Source of the DNA: Exiguobacterium artemiae 255-15
GTDB lineage: Bacteria; Bacillota; Bacilli; Exiguobacteriales; Exiguobacteriaceae
Length of the DNA: 64,000 nt
Direction: 5' to 3'
Assembly (NCBI RefSeq): GCF_000019905.1
Contig: NC_010556.1
Span: forward strand, 2,196,001 to 2,260,000
Shown one piece after another: positions 33,691 through 41,949 of this stretch. The position numbers were made by a program, and so were the translations under genes. Position 1 is the first letter of the stretch, and each line of letters starts with the position of its first letter. A model generated the notes under the pieces. It made no database searches. It was given only the letters and a program-made list of their open reading frames with translations, and was not told the origin of the DNA.

Positions 33691-35850
33691 TTAACATGTG
33701 GCGATCGTTGTTGACAACGGAAGGACCGTGATCTGCGAAACACCCTTCTCAATCGGTGTGATAGATGCTTCGTTTCCATAAACATGCACATTCCATCTAG
33801 GATGATCCAGCACGATATCAATCTTCTCAGACGTCACATTATGCACGACAAGCGTCCGTTGCCAGGCATCGTAGGAATGAACAGCCCCTACTTCGTATGC
33901 GATGACTCCAGGTTGCATCGGCAAAAAATGCATCAGTTCCTGCACTTGGTTAGCTCGGTGCAACCGGAATCCACCGTGCATCCGACGGATTTGCAAGATG
34001 TTTTTTAAATACTCGACCATCTGTGCCTGGCGGTCCCGTAACGTCCAGTCCACCCGATTAATCGCATCAGGTGCATTATAGCTGTTCTCGACGCCTTGTT
34101 TCGTTCGGCCGAACTCTTGTCCGGCATGAAGAAACGGGATGCCGGCTGATAAAAATATAATCGTTTGGGCCAGTCGGCTCATCTGTAACCGTGTCGTTTC
34201 ATCGAGGTCCGGCCGGGCGAGTGTCAACTTGTCGTACAAGGTGTGATTGTCATGTGCTTCCACATAATTGATCGAATACGTCGGCTCAGGGAAACGCCCC
34301 GTCGTCTGACCATTCAACGTGATACTGCCGGCCATTCCGTTGTGTACTTCCCCTTCCCACCAACCGTTGCCCGATACAAAACCACAGTCTGTTTCATTGA
34401 ACGTCGAGCCTTTTAAAGCATCCCGGAAAACATCATTAAAATGACCGATTCGCGGCATTTGTGAAGCGACTGAACTGATTGCCTTTTGACGTTGCGGTAA
34501 TGGTGTCGCCAAGTCCCATCCTTCGCCGTACACAAGAATGGTCGGATCAATATGATCTAATGCTGACCGGACATGATTCATCGTCTCAACATCATGAATG
34601 CCCATCAAATCGAAACGAAAGGCGTCCACATGAAAAATGTCTGCAAAATAGGTCAGGCAGTCCACAATCATCCGTCGCATCATGAACCGTTCCGATGCGG
34701 TGTCATTCCCGACTCCAGTTCCATTGGCAAGTGTTCCGTCCATTTCATAGCGGAAATAGTAGCCCGGCACCAGGTATTCGAGCGCTGACCGTTCCCGGAT
34801 GTAGACATGATTCATGACTACGTCAAACGTCACTCGAATTCCCGCTGCATGAAGCCGTTCAATCATCCCGACATACTCAAGAATCCGGACCTTTGGATCG
34901 ATTGGATCGCTGGCATAACAGCCTGTCAGTGAAAACCACTGAACAGGATCGTATCCCCAATTGTAAGGAAGGCGGCTCACTTCTTCCGTCGTCGTAAACA
35001 AATGAACCGGTAACAGTTGGAGATGAGTCACACCGAGGTCCAGTAAATAATCGATGCCTGTCGAGCGTCCTTCCGGTGATACGGTCCCTGTTTCCGTCAT
35101 ACCGAGGTATTGTCCGGGATAATGAGAACCGGAAGACGGATCAATCGTGAAATCCCGAATATGTGCTTCATAAAGGATGGCATCTGTCGGTTTGATTAAC
35201 AACGGCCGTTTTTGCCGATGTGGAAACTGTCGGTTGATTTCTTGCTCGACATCAAGCAGAACCGCGAATTGTCCATTTACGCTGACAGCCTTGGCATAAG
35301 GATCAACAACTTCCTCTGTTCCTTGATACGTCGTGACCCGGTAACGGTACAGGCTGTTCTCCCATGAACGGGGAACCACTAACCGATACGCGCCGCGTTC
35401 TTGCCGTTCAAAGTCCCGGCTGTCCCTTTCGACACCGTCTTGATCGTAGCGGATACATTCCAACCGTTCAGCCAGCGGGGACCAGACATATAAGGAAATC
35501 ATGTCGGTTTCATAGACCGCACCCAAAGGTCCTTCATAACTGTATTTGCGATCAAATCCTGCCGTCTGTACAATCCGATTTGGCAGCACGCGGACTCGTT
35601 CCTGATCGGGTAAGATGATTTCATAACAGCGTTCCAATTCAACCGCCCGGTCGAGCAGCAGTGTCAGTTTGATTGTTCCGTCCATATCTTCTCGATTTTC
35701 GATGGAGTAGTCCATCGGCTCACCATCACAGACGAGCGAAAACTCACCTTGTCCAAACGGTGTTTCGGTTTCCATTAAGATGGTTTGAAATGTCACGAAC
35801 TCAACTGAATACAATCTGACTTGTTGCGTTTCCAATTCATTATTTATCAT
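33691..35850 (-). CDS. amyX: Type I pullulanase
   Basis: GH13 debranching enzyme that cleaves alpha-1,6 links in pullulan, glycogen or limit dextrins; no signal peptide, so it acts in the cytosol. With the ATG at 35850 it has 719 residues, close to Bacillus AmyX. An N-terminal CBM48-like domain (GPLGAVYETDMISLYVWSPLAERLECIRY) precedes the catalytic barrel with the pullulanase motif YNWGYDP, FDVVMNH, FRFDLMGIHD (nucleophile Asp), VYGEGWD (acid Glu) and VEAHDNHTLYD. The start is uncertain: no ribosome site stands at a good distance, while a short upstream frame overlaps it (see findings). Confidence 0.94.
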   Translation of the reverse strand: MINNELETQQVRLYSVEFVTFQTILMETETPFGQGEFSLVCDGEPMDYSIENREDMDGTIKLTLLLDRAVELERCYEIILPDQERVRVLPNRIVQTAGFDRKYSYEGPLGAVYETDMISLYVWSPLAERLECIRYDQDGVERDSRDFERQERGAYRLVVPRSWENSLYRYRVTTYQGTEEVVDPYAKAVSVNGQFAVLLDVEQEINRQFPHRQKRPLLIKPTDAILYEAHIRDFTIDPSSGSHYPGQYLGMTETGTVSPEGRSTGIDYLLDLGVTHLQLLPVHLFTTTEEVSRLPYNWGYDPVQWFSLTGCYASDPIDPKVRILEYVGMIERLHAAGIRVTFDVVMNHVYIRERSALEYLVPGYYFRYEMDGTLANGTGVGNDTASERFMMRRMIVDCLTYFADIFHVDAFRFDLMGIHDVETMNHVRSALDHIDPTILVYGEGWDLATPLPQRQKAISSVASQMPRIGHFNDVFRDALKGSTFNETDCGFVSGNGWWEGEVHNGMAGSITLNGQTTGRFPEPTYSINYVEAHDNHTLYDKLTLARPDLDETTRLQMSRLAQTIIFLSAGIPFLHAGQEFGRTKQGVENSYNAPDAINRVDWTLRDRQAQMVEYLKNILQIRRMHGGFRLHRANQVQELMHFLPMQPGVIAYEVGAVHSYDAWQRTLVVHNVTSEKIDIVLDHPRWNVHVYGNEASITPIEKGVSQITVLPLSTTIATC

Positions 35851-35873
35851 CTGTTTACGCGACAAGCAAACAT
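35847..35873 (-). CDS. Possible 8-codon leader ORF overlapping the amyX start
   Basis: On the reverse strand, ATG at 35873 has GGGAGGG ten bases upstream and reads MFACRVNR followed by TGA. The TGA overlaps the ATG of amyX (ATGA). It could couple amyX translation to ribosomes that begin at this site, which would explain why amyX lacks its own. It may equally be accidental. Confidence 0.35.
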   Translation of the reverse strand: MFACRVNR

Positions 35874-35889
35874 CTTGCCGCTTCCCTCC

Positions 35890-36756
35890 CTATTTTTGAA
35901 TCCGCCCGTTTTCCTGACTGTTCAGTGCCATTTGGAATGTCACCGAAACGGTCTCTTTTAAAATCTGTTCGCATACGCGCATCTGAAAAGCTTTTGTATG
36001 CACAGCCGACAGATTCATTTTCCGCAACCACTCTGTAAAATCAATTTTACTGACGTAAGTCGTCGTTGTCTCTTTTGGCATTTGATCGAAATAGCCTTGT
36101 GACGCTATGACGACACGCTCGATTGGCAACATGAATTCGGAACCTAAAATTAATCGCAGGATATCCTCTGTCCGTTTTAAACTGATTAACGGATTAACGA
36201 TGTTTTTCGGCGAGGCTTTGAATGGTTGTTCGCGCCACAGTTTACTGCGTTTGATGTGATAGATGCTCTCTTCGCCGTCTAACCAATCCAGTATATAGAT
36301 GGCAGAAGGCCCTACGACAAACGGACTGAGTTCCACTTCTCCTTGCTGGTACTGAATGACGGCACGGTAAAACATACCGAATTGATCATTCAAGAGATGT
36401 AGCATCTGATAAAAATCCAGGTGTCGTCTTAAAGGAAGCCGCCAGATGTCATCCTCCGTCGCTCCGCCCGCGACATAAATTAACTTTTGAACTTCCACTC
36501 GCTTTTTGTACCATTTATCAAAAGCAGACTTCGAGATTTGTTTTCCCGGCACCTGAAACATTTCCGGTTTCTTAAAAGGCTGCCACCATTTTTTCGGCCG
36601 GATGATCGTCTCACCCGGGAACAATTCACCCGTCTCCCATTTTTTCAAGACGTTCGCATAATCAACAAGCTGCTGATCTTTAAAACGTTTTGAAGTTTCG
36701 AGCGGATTTCTTTCGTAACGGCTTTCTAAATCATAAAGTTTCATCAATAATGCCAA
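35890..36756 (-). CDS. ytlQ: Conserved protein of unknown function (YtlQ-like)
   Basis: 288 residues, soluble, basic. The segment QGEVELSPFVVGPSAIYILDWLDGEESIYHI resembles the core of NERD-type (nuclease-related) domains, where the strand VGPSGIFVIEVK carries catalytic residues, but the lysine-based motif is not complete here. Position between thpR and amyX equals that of ytlQ in Bacillus. GAGGTG stands six bases before the TTG at 36756; an ATG at 36744 is the alternative. It overlaps the 3' end of thpR by 26 bases. Confidence 0.7.
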   Translation of the reverse strand: MALLMKLYDLESRYERNPLETSKRFKDQQLVDYANVLKKWETGELFPGETIIRPKKWWQPFKKPEMFQVPGKQISKSAFDKWYKKRVEVQKLIYVAGGATEDDIWRLPLRRHLDFYQMLHLLNDQFGMFYRAVIQYQQGEVELSPFVVGPSAIYILDWLDGEESIYHIKRSKLWREQPFKASPKNIVNPLISLKRTEDILRLILGSEFMLPIERVVIASQGYFDQMPKETTTTYVSKIDFTEWLRKMNLSAVHTKAFQMRVCEQILKETVSVTFQMALNSQENGRIQK

Positions 36757-37282
36757 TCATATCACCTCGTTCATTCTTCCCAAATTGAAATCGTGTATCT
36801 GCCTGATACCGCGGTTGATTGTCCGGGCAAATCTGATACAGAACGATTTCTTTGACATGTAAGCTGGCGGCAGGTGTTTGTTCGGGTGGGTGGAGCGACA
36901 CTTCTTGATTCCACTTCTTCGCAAGGGTAATGTGTGGAACAAACGGTTTAGCCGGATTCGGATCAATCTGCCGGGCAAGCTGAAACAGTTTTTCCTCATA
37001 TGCCGGTCCGGCAGCAAAGACACGGGGTCGTTCTGCTAATCCAAATCGTTCAAGGTGATCTAATTTTAAAGTAAAGGCGGAAGTCATTTGCGTAATCTCC
37101 GTCAGCTGACGCCGCCAGTTTCTCAACTCGTCATTGGTTAGTGAGCCTAAAAAACGCAGTGTCAGATGATATTCGTTCGGTTCATATACCGTTTTGTAAT
37201 AACGCTCAAGTTTCAGGGAAGACGCGAATCGCGCCAACGTCTCGTCAGCAACCGGAATGGCGATGAAAAAGTGTTTTTGCAT
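36731..37282 (-). CDS. thpR: RNA 2',3'-cyclic phosphodiesterase (ThpR/YtlP)
   Basis: 2H-phosphoesterase that opens 2',3'-cyclic phosphates to 2'-phosphates. 183 residues from the ATG at 37282 (AAGGAGTGA upstream). The two HxTx catalytic motifs are HLTLRFLG (about 38-45) and HITLAKKW (about 121-128). It starts five bases downstream of the MFS gene and overlaps the next gene, so it is inside an operon. Cellular substrate unknown. Confidence 0.92.
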   Translation of the reverse strand: MQKHFFIAIPVADETLARFASSLKLERYYKTVYEPNEYHLTLRFLGSLTNDELRNWRRQLTEITQMTSAFTLKLDHLERFGLAERPRVFAAGPAYEEKLFQLARQIDPNPAKPFVPHITLAKKWNQEVSLHPPEQTPAASLHVKEIVLYQICPDNQPRYQADTRFQFGKNERGDMIGIIDETL

Positions 37283-37287
37283 ACGGA

Positions 37288-38433
37288 TCACTCCTTGATT
37301 TTTGAGCTGATCAGATACAAACAAGCACCTAACAGGCTACTACCTGTATATACCCAAAATACCGCGTAGATGGTCCATTGATCCAAAACAATCCCGCTCA
37401 TTAAATTGAATAATGCCGTCGCAAGACCGGTCGTCGTCGCCATATACGTACTGACTGCCGTCGCCACTGTTGAAGGCGGTACCAGCGAACGGACATAATC
37501 AAGAGCGACAGGAATCAACAGACCGATGATGAATCCTTGTAATGCCGCCAAAATCCAAAGTGTAAAAATTGGCGGCTCAAGCGCCAAGATTCCGGTCCGC
37601 AACGCGGATAAGACGGAAATAAACACCAAGACAGGAATCGGCCCAAACCGCATCATGACTCGTGTCGCAATACGCATGAATGGAATTTCGCATAACACCG
37701 CAACAAAAAACAGCGTTCCGACGAGTGCCGTCGACTCTCCACGAATCGTCACGTAACTGCCGAAGTAATAATTGTTGGCAAAAATCGGTCCAAACACTAA
37801 ACTGCCGCCTGCTAAAAACAGTAAAAAACGTTTATTCGAAAACAAGGCCTTCAATGGAATGTGTTCACGTTCGACCGTCGAAACAGGGGTTTCTTCAATT
37901 CCAATCAACACCAGAAATCCGAGAACGAGTGCTGTTCCACTCGCATAAAAAATTGCACCGAGCGAGCCCTGTTCCGTCACCTGTCCGAGAATAAAGACAG
38001 CGAGCGCAAAACCGGCGGAGCCAAATAAGCGTAACGCCCCGTAGTCGACTGATTTTCTTTTGGAGAATTCAATCGCCAATGTATCGACGAGCGGAATATG
38101 TGCGCACTGGAACAACGCCCAGAGTGAAGAAATCAATAACAGAAATAAGTAAATAGAAGTCAGTAAATAACTGATGGTTAAGAGACCTGCCGTGAGTAAG
38201 GCCACCAACAGTAAACGTTTCGGTCGCCCGAACCGGTCGGCGGCCATTCCCCAAATCGGCTGTAAGACAATCGATAATACGGGACCTACTGCAACAATCG
38301 TTCCGATTTCCGATGCTGATAATTGAAACGCATCATTGGAAAAATACAGTGCCAAATAGGGAATAAGTGCACCTTGCCCAAAGAAGATGAAAAAATACAG
38401 GGCTTGAAAATGATATTTTTGACGATGGATCAC
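37288..38433 (-). CDS. MFS transporter (MFS_1-like)
   Basis: 381 residues, about twelve transmembrane helices. The loop 2-3 signature is GMAADRFGRPKRLLL. It resembles MFS_1-like or nucleoside/oligosaccharide symporter relatives (YHFQALYFFIFFGQGALIPYLALYF at the N-terminus). The start is the GTG at 38433, six bases after GAAGGAGAG; the longer frame to 38469 would put the ribosome site inside the gene. It is the first gene of the row MFS-thpR-ytlQ-amyX-ytmP. Being with a cytosolic pullulanase, it could import maltodextrins, but this is only a guess from neighbours. Confidence 0.85.
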   Translation of the reverse strand: MIHRQKYHFQALYFFIFFGQGALIPYLALYFSNDAFQLSASEIGTIVAVGPVLSIVLQPIWGMAADRFGRPKRLLLVALLTAGLLTISYLLTSIYLFLLLISSLWALFQCAHIPLVDTLAIEFSKRKSVDYGALRLFGSAGFALAVFILGQVTEQGSLGAIFYASGTALVLGFLVLIGIEETPVSTVEREHIPLKALFSNKRFLLFLAGGSLVFGPIFANNYYFGSYVTIRGESTALVGTLFFVAVLCEIPFMRIATRVMMRFGPIPVLVFISVLSALRTGILALEPPIFTLWILAALQGFIIGLLIPVALDYVRSLVPPSTVATAVSTYMATTTGLATALFNLMSGIVLDQWTIYAVFWVYTGSSLLGACLYLISSKIKE

Positions 38434-38524
38434 AACTGACTCTCCTTCAAGAATCAATCCCCCTATCACAATGGATTCGGGGGATTCATTTCCTTATAAA
38501 TTGGTTTTTCAGATGAACAGATGT

Positions 38525-39922
38525 TTATTTCGCCAATTCGTAAATCGCTTCTGCATAGATGGCGACGGCTAATAACAACTCTTCAAAATCAACATACTCA
38601 TCCACTTGGTGCGCGACTTCCGGTCCGCCCGGGAAAACAGGTCCAAATGCAACACCAGCTGTCAATGAACGGGCGTAGGTTCCGCCACCGATCGCAATCA
38701 AGTCGGCCTTTTGATTTGTTTGCCGTTCATAGACCGCACTGAGTGTCCGGATTAGTTCATGGTTCGGATCGACATGATGCGGCGGCATATGTGTGCGTGT
38801 TTGAAGTTCGAACCCGTATGCGATGGCTGCTTCTTTAATCAACTGTAAGCGTTCTGTGAAATCAGCACTATAAGGATAACGGATATTAAGCGAAGCCGTC
38901 CCTTGCCCTTGTCCGTAACGGAAAACGCCTCCGTTGATCGTCAAGTCGCCGGTTTCATCGGATGCAGCCACACCAAGCGCCACACCACGTGAATCACGGA
39001 ACATATGCACGACCATCTCGAGATAACGGCGGCCATTGTAATCAAGATGAAGGGTATGCAGGAAACGTGCCAAATGAAGGGCTGCGTTTTTCCCGTTATC
39101 CGGTTCCATCGCATGCGCCGCGACCCCGATGACGTCAAAGACAAGTCCTTCAGCCGTCTCCTTGACTGTCCCTGTCACACCTTGTTTCTCCAGATACTGA
39201 TGGAAATCTTCTTCGATTGTTCCCCGTTCAGCGACATGAACCGTAGCCGTCGCGTGACCCGGTACCATATTCGGACGCTCTCCGCCTTCGAAACGAACGA
39301 GTTGATAGCCTGTATCTGCTGCTTTTACGGGTTTACCTTGAACGAGTAATCCGTCATACAATCCTTTTTCAGCGTTAATGATAGGGAAATCAGCATCCGG
39401 TGCAAATCCAAGCGTCGGCATTTCTTCATGCTTGAAGTAATGATTCACACAGCGCCATTCGCTTTCTTCATCCCCACCGGCAATCAAACGAATCCGTTTT
39501 GAAAGCGGAAGCCCCAACTCTTTGACGATCTTCAAGGCATAATACGCCGCCATCGTGGGTCCCTTATCATCGATTGCACCCCGCGCAATCAATTTCCCGT
39601 CGGCTAATGTCGGATTGAACGGGCCGTATGTCCAATTGTCACCGCCTGCTGGTACGACGTCCAGGTGGCAGAGGATTCCGAGTAATTCATCTCCTTGACC
39701 ATACTCGAGGTGACCGGCATATCCGTCGACGTTCTTCGTAATAAATCCATCCTGTTCCCCCAGCGCAAGCATCCAATCGAGTGCCCGTTTGACTTCCGTC
39801 CCGAACGGAGCACCTTCTTGAATCGTCGTTTCATCGAGAATACTCGGTATGCGTAATAGTTCCTTTAAATCAACTAAGAGATCTTCACGTCGTGCCATGA
39901 CTTCTTCTTTCCAATTGACCAT
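38525..39922 (-). CDS. pepV: Dipeptidase PepV
   Basis: Cytosolic dizinc M20 peptidase for dipeptides. 465 residues. Zinc and catalytic residues are in [15 protein letters not shown] (His, Asp; about 84-98), [13 protein letters not shown] (bridging Asp), [15 protein letters not shown] (Glu-Glu) and [15 protein letters not shown] (Asp); the C-terminal histidine lies in [10 protein letters not shown]. The lid domain typical of PepV occupies the middle. GGGAGAG precedes the ATG. It stands next to ytzE, as in Bacillus (ytjP-ytzE). Confidence 0.95.
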   Translation of the reverse strand: MVNWKEEVMARREDLLVDLKELLRIPSILDETTIQEGAPFGTEVKRALDWMLALGEQDGFITKNVDGYAGHLEYGQGDELLGILCHLDVVPAGGDNWTYGPFNPTLADGKLIARGAIDDKGPTMAAYYALKIVKELGLPLSKRIRLIAGGDEESEWRCVNHYFKHEEMPTLGFAPDADFPIINAEKGLYDGLLVQGKPVKAADTGYQLVRFEGGERPNMVPGHATATVHVAERGTIEEDFHQYLEKQGVTGTVKETAEGLVFDVIGVAAHAMEPDNGKNAALHLARFLHTLHLDYNGRRYLEMVVHMFRDSRGVALGVAASDETGDLTINGGVFRYGQGQGTASLNIRYPYSADFTERLQLIKEAAIAYGFELQTRTHMPPHHVDPNHELIRTLSAVYERQTNQKADLIAIGGGTYARSLTAGVAFGPVFPGGPEVAHQVDEYVDFEELLLAVAIYAEAIYELAK

Positions 39923-40113
39923 TTGACTTCTCTCCCTTGTCCGCTAATTCGTTCACCTTTAAGTATAGCGAAAATTTGACAATTACGAACATCCAAAATA
40001 CCAAATCTTTTGTTATTACGTTTTTAACGAACATTAAAATGAATAAAAGACGTTTCATTCGCTATTAACTATTGAAAGTTTATGTGTTTTTTGAAAACGT
40101 TCGGTTAAATTAC

Positions 40114-40141
40114 TTGCATTCTATATTAAAAGAGTTATACT
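40114..40141 (+). promoter_or_regulatory. ytzE promoter
   Basis: TTGCAT at 40114-40119, 16-base spacer, TATACT at 40136-40141. The 306-base gap 39923-40228 between pepV and ytzE otherwise holds only AT-rich sequence and an 80-base leader. Confidence 0.6.
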
Positions 40142-40228
40142 AAAGGCGAAACAACTTAATTCATCATCGTCTTTTGTCACCCGAAGCTTTAGAACACTAT
40201 TCTATCCATTGGGGGAGTGGTTATACCA

Positions 40229-40447
40229 ATGAAAGATTCTACAGACCGTATGTTGACCCGGATTAAATCGATTTATCTCTATATCAATGAGAACGGAGCT
40301 ACTACGACAGCAGACTTGGTTGAAGAGTTCGGCATTACTTCAAGAACCGTCCAGCGTGACTTGAACGTGCTCGAATACAATAACCTCATTGTAAGCCCAA
40401 GACGCGGTACTTGGACATCAAGTAAAAAACAACGACAAGCCGGCTGA
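40229..40447 (+). CDS. ytzE: Small DeoR-type helix-turn-helix protein YtzE
   Basis: 72 residues consisting almost only of a DeoR-type winged helix: MLTRIKSIYLYINENGATTTADLVEEFGITSRTVQRDLNVLEYNNLIVSPRRGTW. There is no effector domain. It matches the conserved Bacillales YtzE family; the regulated genes are unknown. The ATG at 40229 is spaced eleven bases from GGGGGAG; a GTG at 40217 overlaps that site. Confidence 0.9.
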   Translation: MKDSTDRMLTRIKSIYLYINENGATTTADLVEEFGITSRTVQRDLNVLEYNNLIVSPRRGTWTSSKKQRQAG

Positions 40448-40477
40448 TTAAGATGTTTCACCAAACTATTTTCTGTA

Positions 40478-40507
40478 ACGACGCGAATCCTTCGCGTCTT
40501 TTTTTGT
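40478..40507 (+). terminator. ytzE terminator
   Basis: Stem GACGCG / CGCGTC (40480-40485 / 40493-40498) with seven T. Confidence 0.85.
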
Positions 40508-40556
40508 TATTTTTTTTTCAGGCAGGGTATATCTAGTTTGAGAAGGAGATGATGAG

Positions 40557-41189
40557 ATGAATATTTTAATCATTGGAGCAAACGGAACAACAGGGCGAAA
40601 AATGGTTGAACTGATCGGGAAACAAGGTCAGCATCAAGCAATCGCCGTCGTACGGGAAGAAAATCAAATCAATGACTTAATCGCTCTTGGCGCATCCGAG
40701 GTCCGTCTTGGTGATTTAACGAAAGATGTCACAGATGTCGTCAAAGATGCGGATGTCGTTATTTTTGCAGCCGGTGCCGGCGGAGCTTCGGAAGAGCTGA
40801 CGCGCGCCGTCGATCAGGATGGAGCCATTAAAGTCATCGATGCGGCCAAAGCAAGCGGGATTGAGCGTTTCTTGATGCTCAGTTCAATCGGTGCCGATCA
40901 TCCGCAAGGTGATTTAAAAGTTTATCTGGAATCAAAAGGTGCGGCCGACCGTCATTTAAAAGACAGCGGTCTCGATTATACGATTGTCCGTCCGGGTCCA
41001 CTCAGTTATGATGAACCGAGCGGTACGATCGAGACGAAAGAACACTTTGATTCGTATGAAGGACGCGAAGTCTCACGTGATGATATCGCGGCCCTCTTCG
41101 TAACCTTGATTGATCACCCGACTCAAAAACGTCAGTTCGAAGTATTAAGCGGTCCCTTCCCGATTGCAGAAGCGTTGCGTAATCAATAA
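40557..41189 (+). CDS. NAD(P)-binding atypical SDR protein (YhfK-like)
   Basis: 210 residues, Rossmann fold. The dinucleotide loop is GANGTTGRKMVELIG (residues 7-21) and the strand VVIFAAGAGGA is typical of atypical short-chain dehydrogenases with a NAD(P)H-binding motif; a YLESKGAADRHLKDSGLDYTIVRPG segment carries the tyrosine-like region without a clear YxxxK. Substrate unknown. GAAGGAGATGATGAG precedes the ATG. It is a single-gene unit between terminators. Confidence 0.88.
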   Translation: MNILIIGANGTTGRKMVELIGKQGQHQAIAVVREENQINDLIALGASEVRLGDLTKDVTDVVKDADVVIFAAGAGGASEELTRAVDQDGAIKVIDAAKASGIERFLMLSSIGADHPQGDLKVYLESKGAADRHLKDSGLDYTIVRPGPLSYDEPSGTIETKEHFDSYEGREVSRDDIAALFVTLIDHPTQKRQFEVLSGPFPIAEALRNQ

Positions 41190-41192
41190 TCC

Positions 41193-41230
41193 AAAAAGGG
41201 CGCCCTTCTATAAGAAGAGCGCCCTTTTTT
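41193..41230. terminator. Bidirectional terminator
   Basis: 11-bp perfect stem AAAAAGGGCGC / GCGCCCTTTTT (41193-41203 / 41219-41229), shared by the SDR gene and the convergent pseudouridine synthase gene. Confidence 0.9.
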
Positions 41231-41949
41231 CATTCCGGTTTCCAGTCAAACAAGGCTAATTCGCCACGTGTGAGTTCCCGGTATTCTCCTGCTTCAAGTG
41301 TCGGATCAAGCGGCAATTGTCCGATTGACAACCGTTTCAGATACGTCACTTCTTTTCCGAGAGCAAGCATCATCCGTTTGACCTGATGGAACTTCCCTTC
41401 GGTAATCGTCAGCTCGAGTGTTGATGTTTCGTCCGTTGCTTCCAAGATGATCAGCTTGCCCGGCTTTGTTTTATAGCCGTCCTCAAGTGTGACCCCTTCT
41501 GCAACTTCCTCCACGTCCTCTTCTGTCAGCGTACCGATGACTTCCGCATAATAGACTTTCTCGACGTGTTTTTTCGGTGACATCAATGCATGATTAAATG
41601 ATCCGTCATTCGTCAGCAAGAGCAACCCTTCCGTATCCTTGTCGAGTCGTCCGACCGGGAACGGTTTGAAGTACGTCACGTCGTCAAACAGTAAATCAAT
41701 CACGGTTTGATCCCGCTTATCTTCTGTCGCACTGATTACGCCGGGCGGTTTGTTCATCATTAAATAAATGAATTTTTGATACGTGACCGGTTCGCCGTAT
41801 AATAACACTTGCTGATTTTCTGTATCGACGTGCTGTTTCGGGTCGTAGACGATTTCGCCATCGACTTGAATCGCACCCGACTTGAGTAATTGTTTTACTT
41901 CTTTTCGGGATCCTGCTCCCATGTTTGAGAGTAATTTATCTAGACGCAT
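41230..41949 (-). CDS. ytzG: Ribosomal small-subunit pseudouridine synthase (RsuA/YtzG type)
   Basis: 239 residues. N-terminal S4 RNA-binding domain (MRLDKLLSNMGAGSRKEVKQLLKSGAIQVDG), then an RsuA-family catalytic domain with the aspartate in FPVGRLDKDTEGLLLLTND (about 101-119) and the late VKRMMLALGKEV. Probably modifies uridine 516 in helix 18 of 16S rRNA, as RsuA does. GAGGACGAGGAA lies before the ATG. Its first 14 bases overlap the end of murJ, so the two are translated together. Confidence 0.9.
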   Translation of the reverse strand: MRLDKLLSNMGAGSRKEVKQLLKSGAIQVDGEIVYDPKQHVDTENQQVLLYGEPVTYQKFIYLMMNKPPGVISATEDKRDQTVIDLLFDDVTYFKPFPVGRLDKDTEGLLLLTNDGSFNHALMSPKKHVEKVYYAEVIGTLTEEDVEEVAEGVTLEDGYKTKPGKLIILEATDETSTLELTITEGKFHQVKRMMLALGKEVTYLKRLSIGQLPLDPTLEAGEYRELTRGELALFDWKPE

